From Neoactinobaculum massilliense (GTDB taxonomy: Bacteria; Actinomycetota; Actinomycetes; Actinomycetales; Actinomycetaceae): a DNA stretch of 64,000 bases. Each line of letters opens with the position of its first letter. The stretch's first letter is position 1. The notes under the pieces were generated by a model, which was not told where the DNA came from, ran no database searches, and saw only the letters and a list, made by a program, of their open reading frames with translations. The translations under genes were made by a program, and so were the position numbers. The stretch is taken from the NCBI RefSeq assembly GCF_900604955.1, contig NZ_UWPE01000001.1, forward strand, positions 372,001-436,000, written 5' to 3'. Positions 9,230-19,400 of this stretch are shown here, in pieces.

Positions 9230-9627
9230 GTGTGCCGGTTATCCGGGGCTTTAGTCGGTTGTTCGTTGGGCGGCTGCTCGTTGGGCGACTGTTCGCCGTT
9301 TTGCCCGCAGACGCGTCCGGGCTCGGTTCTGTGTGTGGACCGCCCTCAACGTGCGTAACAGCGTCCGTGAGATCGTGTCACTGGGCAGGGCACTTTCACA
9401 GAAACTGATGCACGTTTGTGCAGTATTTAAGTATTTTTGGGCGGATGAGTTTTCATCGCACGGCGTCATCTGGCGGTAGGGAGCCGATCAAAGCAGAGAG
9501 GGTGCACCAACCCAAGTGGGCGTTTGGGCGCGACAGTGGTGATTATCGCAACGATGTCGGTACAGTGTTGGAGTCCGCGCGGGCCTCAAAAATGGGGCCC
9601 ATGGTCCTTATGCTTCAAAGGAGATGC
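9230..9627. other. Non-coding spacer upstream of the aquaporin pseudogene
   Basis: About 400 nt with no credible gene. The first part has short imperfect direct repeats of GTTGGGCGRCTG (about 9266-9295). An AAAGGAG ribosome site at 9617-9623 serves the next gene. No terminator for marC is evident. Confidence 0.45.
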
Positions 9628-10370
9628 ATGTACGCGACTATTTGGGTCCAGGAGGCCCTGGGTACGGCCATCCTCATCCTGCTGGGTGACGGTGTGGTGG
9701 CAAATAATCTACTTGTGCGGTCGAAGGGCCGTGGCGGCGGGTGGCTGATGGTGACCATTGGCTGGGGCCTCGCTGTGATGATGGGTGTGTACGTGGCTAC
9801 GGTACCGGCGCCCATCTCAACCCCGCCGTGACACTCGGCCTAGCCGCCGCGGGTGGGCCGCTCTACGGTGGCAACCCGGATCTGGGCTACGCGGCTATCC
9901 CGGCTACTGCCGGCACCATTACGTCCTACATTTTGGCGCAAATGGTGGGGGCCATTATCGGCGCCGTGTTTGTGTGGCTGACCTACAAGAAGCACTATGA
10001 CCTGGAGAAGGATTCGGCGGCAATTCTGGGTACCTTCTCCACCGGTCCCGAGATTCGTTCCTACGGCTGGAACTTCCTCACCGAGCTCATTGGCACCTTC
10101 GTGCTGGTGTTTGTGATCCTCGAATTCGGGCATACGCCCTCGGGCCTCGGGCCGCTCGCGGTTGCGCTCCTTATCGTTGTCATAGGTGCATCTCTGGGCG
10201 GGCCCACGGGCTACGCAATTAACCCCGCGCGTGACCTGGGGCCGCGTATCGCTCACGCATTCCTGCCAATTCCCCACAAGGGATCATCCGACTGGGGCTA
10301 TGCCTGGGTACCCGTGTTCGGTCCGCTGGCGGGTGGCATCCTGGCCGGCCTGCTGTATGCGGTTCTATAA
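9628..10370 (+). pseudogene. MIP-family aquaporin / glycerol facilitator, frameshifted
   Basis: Two overlapping frames together encode one MIP channel of about 247 residues. The first (9628-9831) starts MYATIWVQEALGTAILILLGDG and runs to GVYV. The second carries the first NPA box (GTGAHLNPAVTLG) through the second (GYAINPARDLGPRIAHAF) to the stop. The frame breaks at 9795-9796: a run that should read GTGGGCTAC reads GTGGCTAC, so one G is missing. Restoring it joins GVYVGYGTGAHLNPAV perfectly. The break is either a real null mutation or a sequencing error. Both halves otherwise keep the full motif set. The start has AAAGGAG upstream, and a strong terminator follows. The exact substrate, water or glycerol, is open. 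Confidence 0.85.
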
Positions 10371-10378
10371 GTAGTTCT

Positions 10379-10410
10379 GTGGGGCGGTGATCACACCGCC
10401 CCACTCTTTT
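10379..10410 (+). terminator. Rho-independent terminator after the aquaporin gene
   Basis: A perfect 11-bp stem GTGGGGCGGTG / CACCGCCCCAC with a 4-nt loop ATCA (10379-10404), followed by TCTTTT. It sits between convergent genes, and may also stop transcripts of the DEAD-box gene from the right, though that side has no T tract. Confidence 0.8.
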
Positions 10411-10424
10411 GTTGAACCGCTAGA

Positions 10425-12515
10425 TTACTTGCGCACCTGGCCTATGACACGCCCGCGCGAGCCACGCCGAGTGCCGGACTGATTGGACCGGCCTACCTTG
10501 CGGGCAACAGGTTCGCGGCGCACTGACTTACGCCCTGTCCGTGTGCTCGACTGCGTGCGAGCGGCGTGCGCCGTTCTAGTGCCGGTGCGCTCCTGATGCT
10601 TGGATGTTTGCGTGCGCTTCTCGGGTGCGCGCCGAGAAGCGGTCCTCGACGTGCGCACGGCTGTGTTGCGTGTCCTGTCATGACCGCGGCTCACGCTGCG
10701 CGTGTTGGTACCACGCGTATGTGCATCGTGCGAAGAGGCGGTGTGCGTCGCTTCTGTGCGCGACGGCGCAGTTGTGCGCGGGCTGCGCGTGGGAGCACTG
10801 GCGCTTCTAGCACGCGACGGCCTGGACACCGTTTGTGATGTCACACGTGTGGTGACCGCTTCCTTGCGTTCGGGAGTGGAGGCACTCCGCCCATAGCGGG
10901 TTTCCACGGGCGCGGTATTTGTGAGCACACGGCGTCGGCGCACGTGCTGTTCCGACTGTGCCGTGCTGCGCGAACGACGGCGCGAAGCTACCTCCCGTTG
11001 GTTTGCGGAGGCATCGTGGCGATGCGATGACGTGTTACGTGCTGGACCGTCTGCGCCCGTGCGTACGCGGCGTCGTGAGGTGCCACGTGAATCCTCATCC
11101 GGAGACGCCAGGCGACGACGCTGATGCCTGCTGCCGCCCCGTTGCACGGAGGAACGGGGTGTCTCCCGTGCCTGAGTGGTCCGGCTCGATGTATGCCCGG
11201 AGCGGGAAAGGCGGCCCGTGACATCGTGCGGAATATTGAGGTCCGCGTAAAGATGGTCGGACGTGTGGTATGTCTCGGGCGGATCCGGGATACCAAGGTT
11301 GAGTGCCTGATTAATGAGGCCCCAGCGAGGTAGATCCTCCCAATCCACGAAGGTGACCGCGGTGCCGGAGTGACCGGCGCGTCCCGTGCGGCCGATTCGG
11401 TGGATGTAATGCCGCTCGTCCTCAGGCATCTGGTAATTAATAACGTGGGTGACATCATCGACGTCAATACCGCGGGCCGCCACATCGGTGGCAACGAGAA
11501 CATCAATTTTCCCGTCTCGGAATGCACGTAGGGCACGTTCGCGTTGGCTTTGACCAAGATCACCGTGGAGCGCGCCGGCGGCGAAACCGCGTTCGACGAG
11601 TTCTTCCTCCACACGTGCCGCCGTGCGTTTTGTACGCGTGAAGATAATGGTGCGGCCGCGCCCGCGCGCCTGAAGGATACGGGCCACCACTTCCGTTTTG
11701 TTCATCGGGTGGCAGCGATACACCACCTGAAGTGTGTTCTTGACGGTGGCGCCATCATCGTTCGGATCCTGCACGCGGATATGGGTGGGCTTACTCATGT
11801 GGCGACGGGCCATATTAATGACCGCGCCGGGCATGGTGGCGGAGAACAACATGGTTTGCCGCCGGGCGGGTGCATAGGACAGAAGTTTTTCCACGTCGGG
11901 TAGGAAACCAAGGTCCAGCATTTCATCGGCCTCATCCAGCACGACGGTGTGGGCCTGATCAAGGCGAAGTTTATGGGAGCCGATGAAATCAAGAATGCGT
12001 CCGGGAGTGCCAACAATAATTTCGACGCCGCGGCGGAGTGCATCCTCCTGCGGTTCGTAGGCGCGCCCTCCATAGATGTCCGCAATGCGGATGGTGCGGT
12101 TAGCCGCTGCGCGCCGCATTTCCGTGGCTACCTGCTGGGCCAGTTCACGCGTGGGGAGTACCACCAGTCCCTGCGGGGCGCCCTGATCTCGAGTGGAGAG
12201 ATCCTCCCAGCCGTCCTCGCCCGGGCCCACCACTTTCTCAATCATGGGAATGGCGAAGCCCAGGGTTTTCCCGGTCCCTGTTTTCGCCTGGCCAATAATG
12301 TCACGGCCCTTGAGTGCTACCGGCAGTGTGAGTGCCTGAATGGGGAACGGTGCGGTGATCCCGTGTGCGTCGAGCGCTGAGGTGATGGCCTCCGATACGC
12401 CAAAGTCTGCGAACGTTTTCCCTTCTGCGGAGCTGGCATCGCCCGTGATGTCTGCTCGAACCTCAGCTGTTTGAGGTGCCGAGGCGTGTGAGGAGTCAAC
12501 AACTCCTGTTGCCAT
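10425..12515 (-). CDS. DEAD-box RNA helicase with long Arg/Ser/Thr-rich tail
   Basis: A 696-residue RhlE-type ATP-dependent RNA helicase. Motifs in order: Q motif (FGVSEAITSAL...FPIQ), Walker A AKTGTGKT (77-84), PTRELAQQ, GTPGR, DEAD in VVLDEADEMLDLGF, SAT in LFSATMPG, and HRIGRTGRAG. The catalytic core ends near residue 430. About 260 further residues are Arg/Ser/Thr/His-rich and of low complexity, probably a disordered RNA-binding tail. The ATG is preceded by AGGAAGGAT. The gene sits near DUF3107 and adnAB, as in other actinobacteria. Likely roles are ribosome assembly or mRNA decay. Confidence 0.92.
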   Translation of the reverse strand: MATGVVDSSHASAPQTAEVRADITGDASSAEGKTFADFGVSEAITSALDAHGITAPFPIQALTLPVALKGRDIIGQAKTGTGKTLGFAIPMIEKVVGPGEDGWEDLSTRDQGAPQGLVVLPTRELAQQVATEMRRAAANRTIRIADIYGGRAYEPQEDALRRGVEIIVGTPGRILDFIGSHKLRLDQAHTVVLDEADEMLDLGFLPDVEKLLSYAPARRQTMLFSATMPGAVINMARRHMSKPTHIRVQDPNDDGATVKNTLQVVYRCHPMNKTEVVARILQARGRGRTIIFTRTKRTAARVEEELVERGFAAGALHGDLGQSQRERALRAFRDGKIDVLVATDVAARGIDVDDVTHVINYQMPEDERHYIHRIGRTGRAGHSGTAVTFVDWEDLPRWGLINQALNLGIPDPPETYHTSDHLYADLNIPHDVTGRLSRSGHTSSRTTQARETPRSSVQRGGSRHQRRRLASPDEDSRGTSRRRVRTGADGPARNTSSHRHDASANQREVASRRRSRSTAQSEQHVRRRRVLTNTAPVETRYGRSASTPERKEAVTTRVTSQTVSRPSRARSASAPTRSPRTTAPSRTEATHTASSHDAHTRGTNTRSVSRGHDRTRNTAVRTSRTASRRAPEKRTQTSKHQERTGTRTAHAARTQSSTRTGRKSVRREPVARKVGRSNQSGTRRGSRGRVIGQVRK

Positions 12516-12566
12516 ACCTATCCTTCCTGTGCTGCAATGCGGCGTTCCTGTGCGCTACGAGGCGGC

Positions 12567-12788
12567 TTACAGCCCGAAGCCCACGCGATGCTGCTTAGCA
12601 TTCGAGACCTCTACATAGGCGATGGCGCTGGCGGGCACGATCACCTCGCGGTCCTTTGTATCCTCAAGGCGCAGCGGATGATCATTAGCGAGTGCTTCTT
12701 CTACCTTGCCGTAAACAGCATCCGGCGTTTCGTTGGACTCTAGATTAATCTCGCGGGTGCTGAACTTGACTCCGATGGAAATCTCCAT
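12567..12788 (-). CDS. DUF3107 small protein
   Basis: A 73-residue protein of the DUF3107 family, beginning MEISIGVKFSTREINLESNE and ending in SNAKQHRVGFGL. The function is unknown. The start is fixed by an AAGGGAGGGG ribosome site 6 nt upstream. A longer in-frame extension to 13055 has no family similarity and looks non-coding. A TAGGAT -10 box lies further upstream (minus strand, near 12855), so this mRNA has a leader, unlike many neighbours. A protein of this family lies close to the helicase and AdnAB genes in mycobacteria too. Confidence 0.88.
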   Translation of the reverse strand: MEISIGVKFSTREINLESNETPDAVYGKVEEALANDHPLRLEDTKDREVIVPASAIAYVEVSNAKQHRVGFGL

Positions 12789-13165
12789 TGTGGCCCCTCC
12801 CTTCATGCGGGCGCTTTGCCCAAGTGCGCGGCTTTTCCGCGAATCCTTTGACATCCTAACCGGGCGGTCCGACACGTTTTCCGTTTCACCCACGGGCGGA
12901 CTGTGGTGCGGCTGACGTTTGAGCACTATTTCGGGTATTTGACGGTGGGGGTGTGCGGGGTACCGGGAGTAAAGCGGCGCGGTGTCGCGACGACGTCGTG
13001 GCGAGCGGTCCTGCGTGCGAGGAAAGCGGGGAGTGGGCACAGCTTGTGCAGACAACGCTCATGAGTGGTCCTGCTTGTGATGAAGGCGGGCCAGCAAGGT
13101 AGGGCGGGTGGCGAAACGTGTCGGAGCTGGCCCGTATCCTGGCAGTAGTTTCGAAAGGGGAAGCC
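12789..13165. other. Divergent spacer with palindrome ACGACGTCGT at 12990-12999
   Basis: About 375 nt between DUF3107 and adnA with no credible gene. It holds the promoter of DUF3107, the intergenic palindrome (copy 2, 12990-12999, flanked GCG...GGCG), a TATCCT -10 candidate for adnA at 13137-13142 and an AAAGGGG ribosome site at 13154-13160. Confidence 0.5.
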
Positions 13166-16100
13166 ATGGATGAGTCACAGCGCGCGGCGCTTGAGGCGGT
13201 GAAGCGGGGCGGCGTCAGTATTATTGGCGCGCCCGGCAGCGGAAAAACGGCCGTGCTGATGGAGATTGTGGCACGGCTGGCGCGGGGGCAGGTGGCTTTT
13301 CTTACTCAGGATCGTCGGGCGGCGGACAAAGCGCGGCAGGCGCTTACGCGGCGCCTCGGCGGGCGTGGAGAAAACCTCAGTATCCAAACGGTGGCGGCCT
13401 TCAGCTATGGGTTGGTGGCCACCTTCGCGGCGGCCGTGAACCGTCCAGCCCCGGAGCTGCTGTCCGGGCCCGATGAGGATGCCTTGCTGCGGGAGATTCT
13501 CGCGGATCCCGCCGCTCCGGTGAGTTATCCGGATTTTGCTGCCTCCCCGGAGATCCGTGCGTTGCCCGGTTTTCGGAGTCAGCTGCGAAACCTTATTACG
13601 CGTTCAGCGGAATTGGGGATCGGGGCTGAGGAACTTATACGGCTTGGCCGCACGCATCCGGAACTGGGCGTCACGGCACAGCTGTGGATCACGGGCGGAC
13701 AGTTGCGGGACGTGTACTCGGATTTAGTGGCTCTTGAAGACGCCACCGTGGGAAGTTCGGACCGCCTGGACCATGCCCAGCTCCTCGCCACGGCGGCATC
13801 GGTATTGCAGGACTGGGAGGAGCGCACGGCCCGGGTAGGGCAGGGGGCTGCGCCCGTGCCGCGCTGGGATTGGGTGCTGGTGGATGATCTCCAAAATGCT
13901 CCGCGCTCGCTCCTGCCATTACTGCGCGTACTACAGAAAGATGGTGCGCGAATCATTACGGCTGGTAATCCGGACCAGGCCGTGCAGGGATTTCGTGGTG
14001 GGGTAGCCGCGCTTCCTGGGGAAGTGACGCGTCCTGCGCCGGTGGGGCTCGGTCTTGAACCGGCCTACCTGAGCGTGCGGCACCGGGGCGGAGCGGCGCT
14101 CTCGGCGGTCGTACGTGAGTTGGAAGCGCGTCTGCCCGTTAGCGGTGCCGTGGGACATCAGCGGTCAGCAGATATTGCCGAAGGCGGCGGTGAGCATGCC
14201 GGGGGCGTAAAGCCGGCTGGGGTAGCGCTGGACGGGAGGGCCTATGCAGCGGGCAAAACACACGGGCTGGCTGCTGCCGTAACGAACCGCCCGGGCCCGG
14301 CTCCAGCACAGGAGAGCGTAGAGGTTGCGCTATTTGCTAATCCTGAGGAGGAGTTGGCATGGATTGCGGCAACGCTGCGGCGTTCGCATCTTCGTGGCAC
14401 CCCCTATGCGTCCATGGCCGTCATTTCTCGCTCGGCTACCTCTCACGCCCATATCCGGGAAGCGCTGGTGCGGCGCGGCATCCCGGTGGCGCGTATCGCA
14501 TCGCAGCTTCCGCTTCGGGCAAACAGTATGGTTGCGGCTTTGCTAGCCACGATCAATGTGGCTCTCAGTGAAGAACATGAGCCTGCTGCGATCACAGCCA
14601 TGCTTACCAGTCCGCTCATTGGCATGGATCCGCTTGAAGTGAAGCGCCTCGGGCGGCAGGCCCGCGCCCGGGCACTCGCCGCTCAGGAGGAGAACGACAG
14701 AACCGCGCTGCCCGATGCCGAGGAGCTACTTGCCACGGCCGTTCTTGAGGGAGATACGGCATGGCATCCTGAGTTGGTCCGGGTGGGACGCATTGTTGAA
14801 TCCGTGCGGCAAACTGCGCGGGAATCGAATAGCCAGGCGGAGCAGGTGCTCTGGGCTGCCTGGCAGGGGGCCGGTGTAGCCGAAAAGTTGCAGCGGCGGG
14901 CGATGGGAAGCGGGCCGGAAGCGGATACGGCCGGGCGTCATTTGGATGCGGTCATTCAGCTATTTCGCGTGGCCCAGCGCTTGGCAGATCGAGACCCAAA
15001 CGTCACTTTTGTGCAGTTACGTGAGCTTATTGCGGAACAGGATCTACCCGAGGATACGGTAGCTCGGCTGGGTGCCGAAGGTGACGCCGTGCAACTGGCT
15101 ACGCCTGCATCGTGTCAGGGCACCGAATGGGATGTGGTGGTCCTCCAAGGCCTACAGGACGGCGTATGGCCAAATCCGCGGGTACGCGATCCGCTGGCAG
15201 GCACGGGAATGCTCATGGCGCTGGTTACCGGGCGCTGTGATGAGGCCGAACTTGTTTCCGCTGCCGGCCGGGGCGCTGCCGCACGCGAAGTAATAAGTGA
15301 CGAGTTGCGGCAGTTCCTGCACGCGGCGTCACGCGCGGCCCGCCGCCTTATTCTGACCGCGGTTGATGGTGAGGGCGCCACGCCCTCACGCTTCCTCGGC
15401 CTGGTAGTCGGTGGCGCCGGTGGCAGCGATGCCGTTCAGCATCCGCGGGCGGTGGTGGATCTTGCCACGCCGACGGCCCTGGTATCCCAGATTCGGCGTT
15501 CGCTTAGCCTTCCAGGGCCGCACCCAGCGGAACTGGCCGCGGCCCTGGAAATTTTGCGGGGGGCACAAATTGCGGAGGCTGATCCCACCCTCTGGCTGGA
15601 TGGACTAAGGCCGTCCACTGTGCAGGGCCGTCCACGTGAAGCGGGCGTGCCGCCACTTTCATTCAGTCCTTCCCAGGCAGAAAAAATGGTGACCAGGCCG
15701 GTGGCAGCCTTTACGCAATTTATCGGCGCGGAGGATACACGCGATTCGGAGCCACTTGACCGCGGGAATGCCATCCACGGGATCGCGCAGTGGTACGGGG
15801 AGCGTCAGCTGACACACGCCACACCGTCAGCAGAGGAATTTGTGGCACGGGTGCGCGCTACCTTCCCCGAGGATGCACGCTATGTAGCAGGGATGTCGGC
15901 GCAGAAAAGCCGCGACATGGCGGCGCTGCTCTACAGCATTCTTGCCAACCCGGCGGATCGGTTGCGAGGCGTTGAAACATCACTGACTGGAACGCTTCAA
16001 GCTAGTGCAGAGCCCCTCACGGCGAGGGCGCGGGCGGATCGGATTGTGGAGCGTGCGGATGGTGCGCATATTCTCGATTTCAAGACGGGGCATGTGGACG

Positions 16101-16459
16101 CCGATGTGCAGAACAACCCCCAGCTGCTCTTTTATCAGCTCCTGTATGAATTGGCCACGGGCAAACCGGCGGCGGGAGCGGAGCTCGTAGAGCTGGGTAA
16201 TGTGGCAGCGTCTCCGCGCTCCCAGGCGGGCGTACCTACGCCGGAGCCCGCGGCAGGTATGACATTTGGTGTCCCAAAGCAGCGAAGCCGAGGCGCGCTC
16301 TCAGAGAGCGATCGGGAGCGCGCCGTCGCCATCATGGACATCATCGTGCACCTGTTGCGAAGCGGATGGATTCCCGCCCTGCCCGTGCTGGATCACGGTA
16401 ACAAGTTCCGTAGCGGAGACATTGATCTTGATGCACCGAAGGAGTGGATCTTCTCATGA
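13166..16459 (+). CDS. adnA: AdnA-like helicase-nuclease subunit
   Basis: A 1097-residue protein combining a UvrD-like SF1 motor with a C-terminal RecB-type nuclease. It pairs with AdnB for end resection of DNA double-strand breaks. Walker A is IIGAPGSGKT near residues 19-28. The Walker B region is degenerate, WVLVDDLQNAP instead of DEYQD, in keeping with AdnA being the weaker motor. The nuclease has GNAIHGIAQW and ILDFKTGH (D about 971, K about 973), so it looks active. I chose the ATG at 13166, which has AAAGGGG 5 nt upstream; a GTG 48 nt earlier is also open but lacks a ribosome site. The stop overlaps adnB (ATGA). Confidence 0.9.
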   Translation: MDESQRAALEAVKRGGVSIIGAPGSGKTAVLMEIVARLARGQVAFLTQDRRAADKARQALTRRLGGRGENLSIQTVAAFSYGLVATFAAAVNRPAPELLSGPDEDALLREILADPAAPVSYPDFAASPEIRALPGFRSQLRNLITRSAELGIGAEELIRLGRTHPELGVTAQLWITGGQLRDVYSDLVALEDATVGSSDRLDHAQLLATAASVLQDWEERTARVGQGAAPVPRWDWVLVDDLQNAPRSLLPLLRVLQKDGARIITAGNPDQAVQGFRGGVAALPGEVTRPAPVGLGLEPAYLSVRHRGGAALSAVVRELEARLPVSGAVGHQRSADIAEGGGEHAGGVKPAGVALDGRAYAAGKTHGLAAAVTNRPGPAPAQESVEVALFANPEEELAWIAATLRRSHLRGTPYASMAVISRSATSHAHIREALVRRGIPVARIASQLPLRANSMVAALLATINVALSEEHEPAAITAMLTSPLIGMDPLEVKRLGRQARARALAAQEENDRTALPDAEELLATAVLEGDTAWHPELVRVGRIVESVRQTARESNSQAEQVLWAAWQGAGVAEKLQRRAMGSGPEADTAGRHLDAVIQLFRVAQRLADRDPNVTFVQLRELIAEQDLPEDTVARLGAEGDAVQLATPASCQGTEWDVVVLQGLQDGVWPNPRVRDPLAGTGMLMALVTGRCDEAELVSAAGRGAAAREVISDELRQFLHAASRAARRLILTAVDGEGATPSRFLGLVVGGAGGSDAVQHPRAVVDLATPTALVSQIRRSLSLPGPHPAELAAALEILRGAQIAEADPTLWLDGLRPSTVQGRPREAGVPPLSFSPSQAEKMVTRPVAAFTQFIGAEDTRDSEPLDRGNAIHGIAQWYGERQLTHATPSAEEFVARVRATFPEDARYVAGMSAQKSRDMAALLYSILANPADRLRGVETSLTGTLQASAEPLTARARADRIVERADGAHILDFKTGHVDADVQNNPQLLFYQLLYELATGKPAAGAELVELGNVAASPRSQAGVPTPEPAAGMTFGVPKQRSRGALSESDRERAVAIMDIIVHLLRSGWIPALPVLDHGNKFRSGDIDLDAPKEWIFS

Positions 16460-19400
16460 GTTATGAGTCTGTGATGGCCACACTGGCAGGACGTGGCGGC
16501 TTCATGCCCACTGAGGAGCAGCGTGCCGTCATCATTTCGGATGCTCCGGCTATCCTGGTGCGCGCTGGTGCCGGTTCGGGTAAAACCGCCACCATGACGC
16601 AGCGCGTGGCCTATCACGTTGCAGAAGGGCACGTGGCGCCGGAGGAGGTGCTGGGCCTCACCTTTACGGAGAAGGCTGCCGGAGAACTATCTGATCGCGT
16701 GGGCCGGGCGCTGGACATGCTCGGCATAGGGGGTGATTTGCACCGGCCCACCATTTCCACGTATAACGCTTTCGCGGCCGGCATTGTGCGAGATTACGGC
16801 ATTATCGTCGGGGCAAATCCCACCGCTCGGCTCATTACTGACGGTGAGCGCCATCAGCTCATGGAGCACGTTGTGGAGAATCTACCCCGCACCGCGCAAT
16901 TCGCCGCGTTGGAACAATGGGCACCCTCCACAACGGTGGATCGGGCATTGAATTTGGTAGCTGTCATTGTGGATAACGGCGTAAGTATCGATGAGCTCAG
17001 ATCATTCCAGGATGCGGAGCTCGCGGCGCTGGAGCGCCTGGCAGCCGGTCCGGCGGTGCGGAAAAATAAGGATGGCGAAGAGGCCGCACAGGGATGGAAA
17101 GTGCTGGTTAAGGATGCGATTCGTGGCACGGATATGGCGGCCGGACGTGCCCTCGTGGAAGTGGTGCGTTCCTATTTGGACGCAAAGCGAGACGAGGGCG
17201 TGATGGAGTTCGCCGACCAGGTACTCATTGCCTCCCGGGTGATTGAGCGCTCACCGGCCGTGGCGGCCGATATTCGTTCTCGCTATCGGTTAGTACTGCT
17301 CGATGAGTACCAGGACACTTCCCCATCGCAGGCCCAGATGCTCATGGGGGCGCTAGCGCAAGACCCGGCGGGAGTCCCCGATGCTATGGCGAACTGGCGA
17401 TCCATCTGTGCCGTGGGTGATCGGAATCAGGCTATCTATGGGTGGCGCGGTGCCGGTGCCGGTGCCCTGGATGATTTTCGGACCGGTGCCGCACGAATTT
17501 TCGGCATGAGCGCAGTTGAAGAACTGACTCTTTCCACATCGTTCCGTAACGATCAAGCGGTCCTTGCCGCCGGTAATGCGGTGGCCGAACGGACCGACGC
17601 GGTGGTGCTGCGTCCGCGTCCTGGCGCCGGGCCCGGCCGAGTTCTTGACCTCACCACCGTGTTGGCTGACGAATCCTACACAGCACTGGCACGGCTGGCT
17701 GGCCGCGTCTACGCGGACGCAGAAGACACGCGGGCGCATCAGCAACGCGATCATGAAATATGGGAGCTAGGCGGGCGGGAGGGGCCGGAGCCGGCAGTGA
17801 GAGGCGGCGCCGAAATCGCCATCCTCATCCGGAAGCGCACTCACCTTGCGCGCATCGTGGCGGCCCTGGAAGCGGAGCCCTCTACACGCGATTATTTCGA
17901 GGTGAGCGGTGGTCAGCCGCTGCTGGACCAGCCCGAGATCGTTACCATTCTGGCCGGCCTCGGCGTGGCCGTGGATCCGAACCGAAACGATCTTCTTATG
18001 CGTCTCCTGGTGGCCTGGAATATCGGGGTCGCGGATATGCGTGGGCTGCGTGAATGGTCCAGGCAGTATGCGAAGAAAGAATTGGCGCAGATGCGCGGGG
18101 GCAAATGGCTCGATGCGCGCGATGAAACTAACCTGATTGAGGCGCTCGGGGCCATCTCGGAGAGCCCAGCAGAGCTGTTCTCCCCGGAGGGCAGGCGCCG
18201 CCTTCACTATCTCGCGGATATTCTGGTGCAGTTACGTGCCCTCCTCGATGTGCCATTCGCGGAAGCGGTGGCGTCGGCCGCGCGTATCCTGGGCCAGGAC
18301 CTAGCTGCGGCAACTCGGACCACGGGATCGCAGCGCGTACAAACCTCCATTGCCATGCTCATTTCGATGGCTCGGGATTATCAGCTTTCCCATCCATCCG
18401 CGACGCTCGCGGATCTTCTTGCCTGGCTGGAGGCGGTGGATGAGAGCGAACGTGGCGGAAAAGAGGGCGCTGCCGGTGATGATGCGCTGGCCGAAACTGA
18501 CGTGAGTACAGAGGTAAACCCGGGCACTATACAAATTATGACGGTTCATGCAGCCAAAGGACTGGAATGGGAGGATCTGGTAATAGTTCCGGACCTGACC
18601 ACCCGGGGATTCGCGGCCACTCGAAAGGAATACTGGCCGAAGAAACCCGGTGTGCTGCCGTATCCGCTGCGGGCGGATGCCGAGCATCTATCCTCGTTCC
18701 GATTTGCCGATCAGGCGGATCCGGCCTCAGCGAGCGTGGCCGCGCTCTCCTTTGTTGAGGAGACAGATGATGAGGCAGCGGCCGAAGAACGCCGCGTGGC
18801 ATACGTCGCATTCACTCGGCCTCGCCGTGCACTGGCTTTGGTTTCCTATCTGTATGACAGTCCGGACAAGGCACGGGCAGGGCTTGCCGCCATGAAAAGT
18901 GGCGCATCAAAGCAGGTTCGCTTGGATCCCTCGCCGTACCTCACCATGGTGCGAGAAGCGGCGGCACGTGATGGATGGGAGGTCGTGTCCGGCGCTGCTG
19001 TTCTGGGCGAGCATCCGGCGGGCATCCACTGGGTGGATGCTTCCGGGCCCACGGAGGCTGACATTGAGGATGCAGTTCAGCCATTTCCGGTTATCGATCC
19101 TGATTCTGTCGTGGACCCGTTCACGGTGCCCGGAGTACGGCGGTGGCCGCAGGATGTGAAGCGTTCCCTTCCCATGGAACGGGCATTGACAGTGGCCACG
19201 CCCGCGGAGCTGTTCGACCGCGCTCGGGATCTCGCAGAGACGGAGATGGCGGCGAGGCTTGCTCCGCCTGCCGTTGATATGCCCTACTACACGGCCACGG
19301 ACCTAGTGCATTTGGCGGAGCAGGGAAAGGCCTACCGGCGGCAGCTACTACGCCCGATTCCGCGTGAACCCAGCCGTGCGGCGCGGGTGGGCACAATGCT

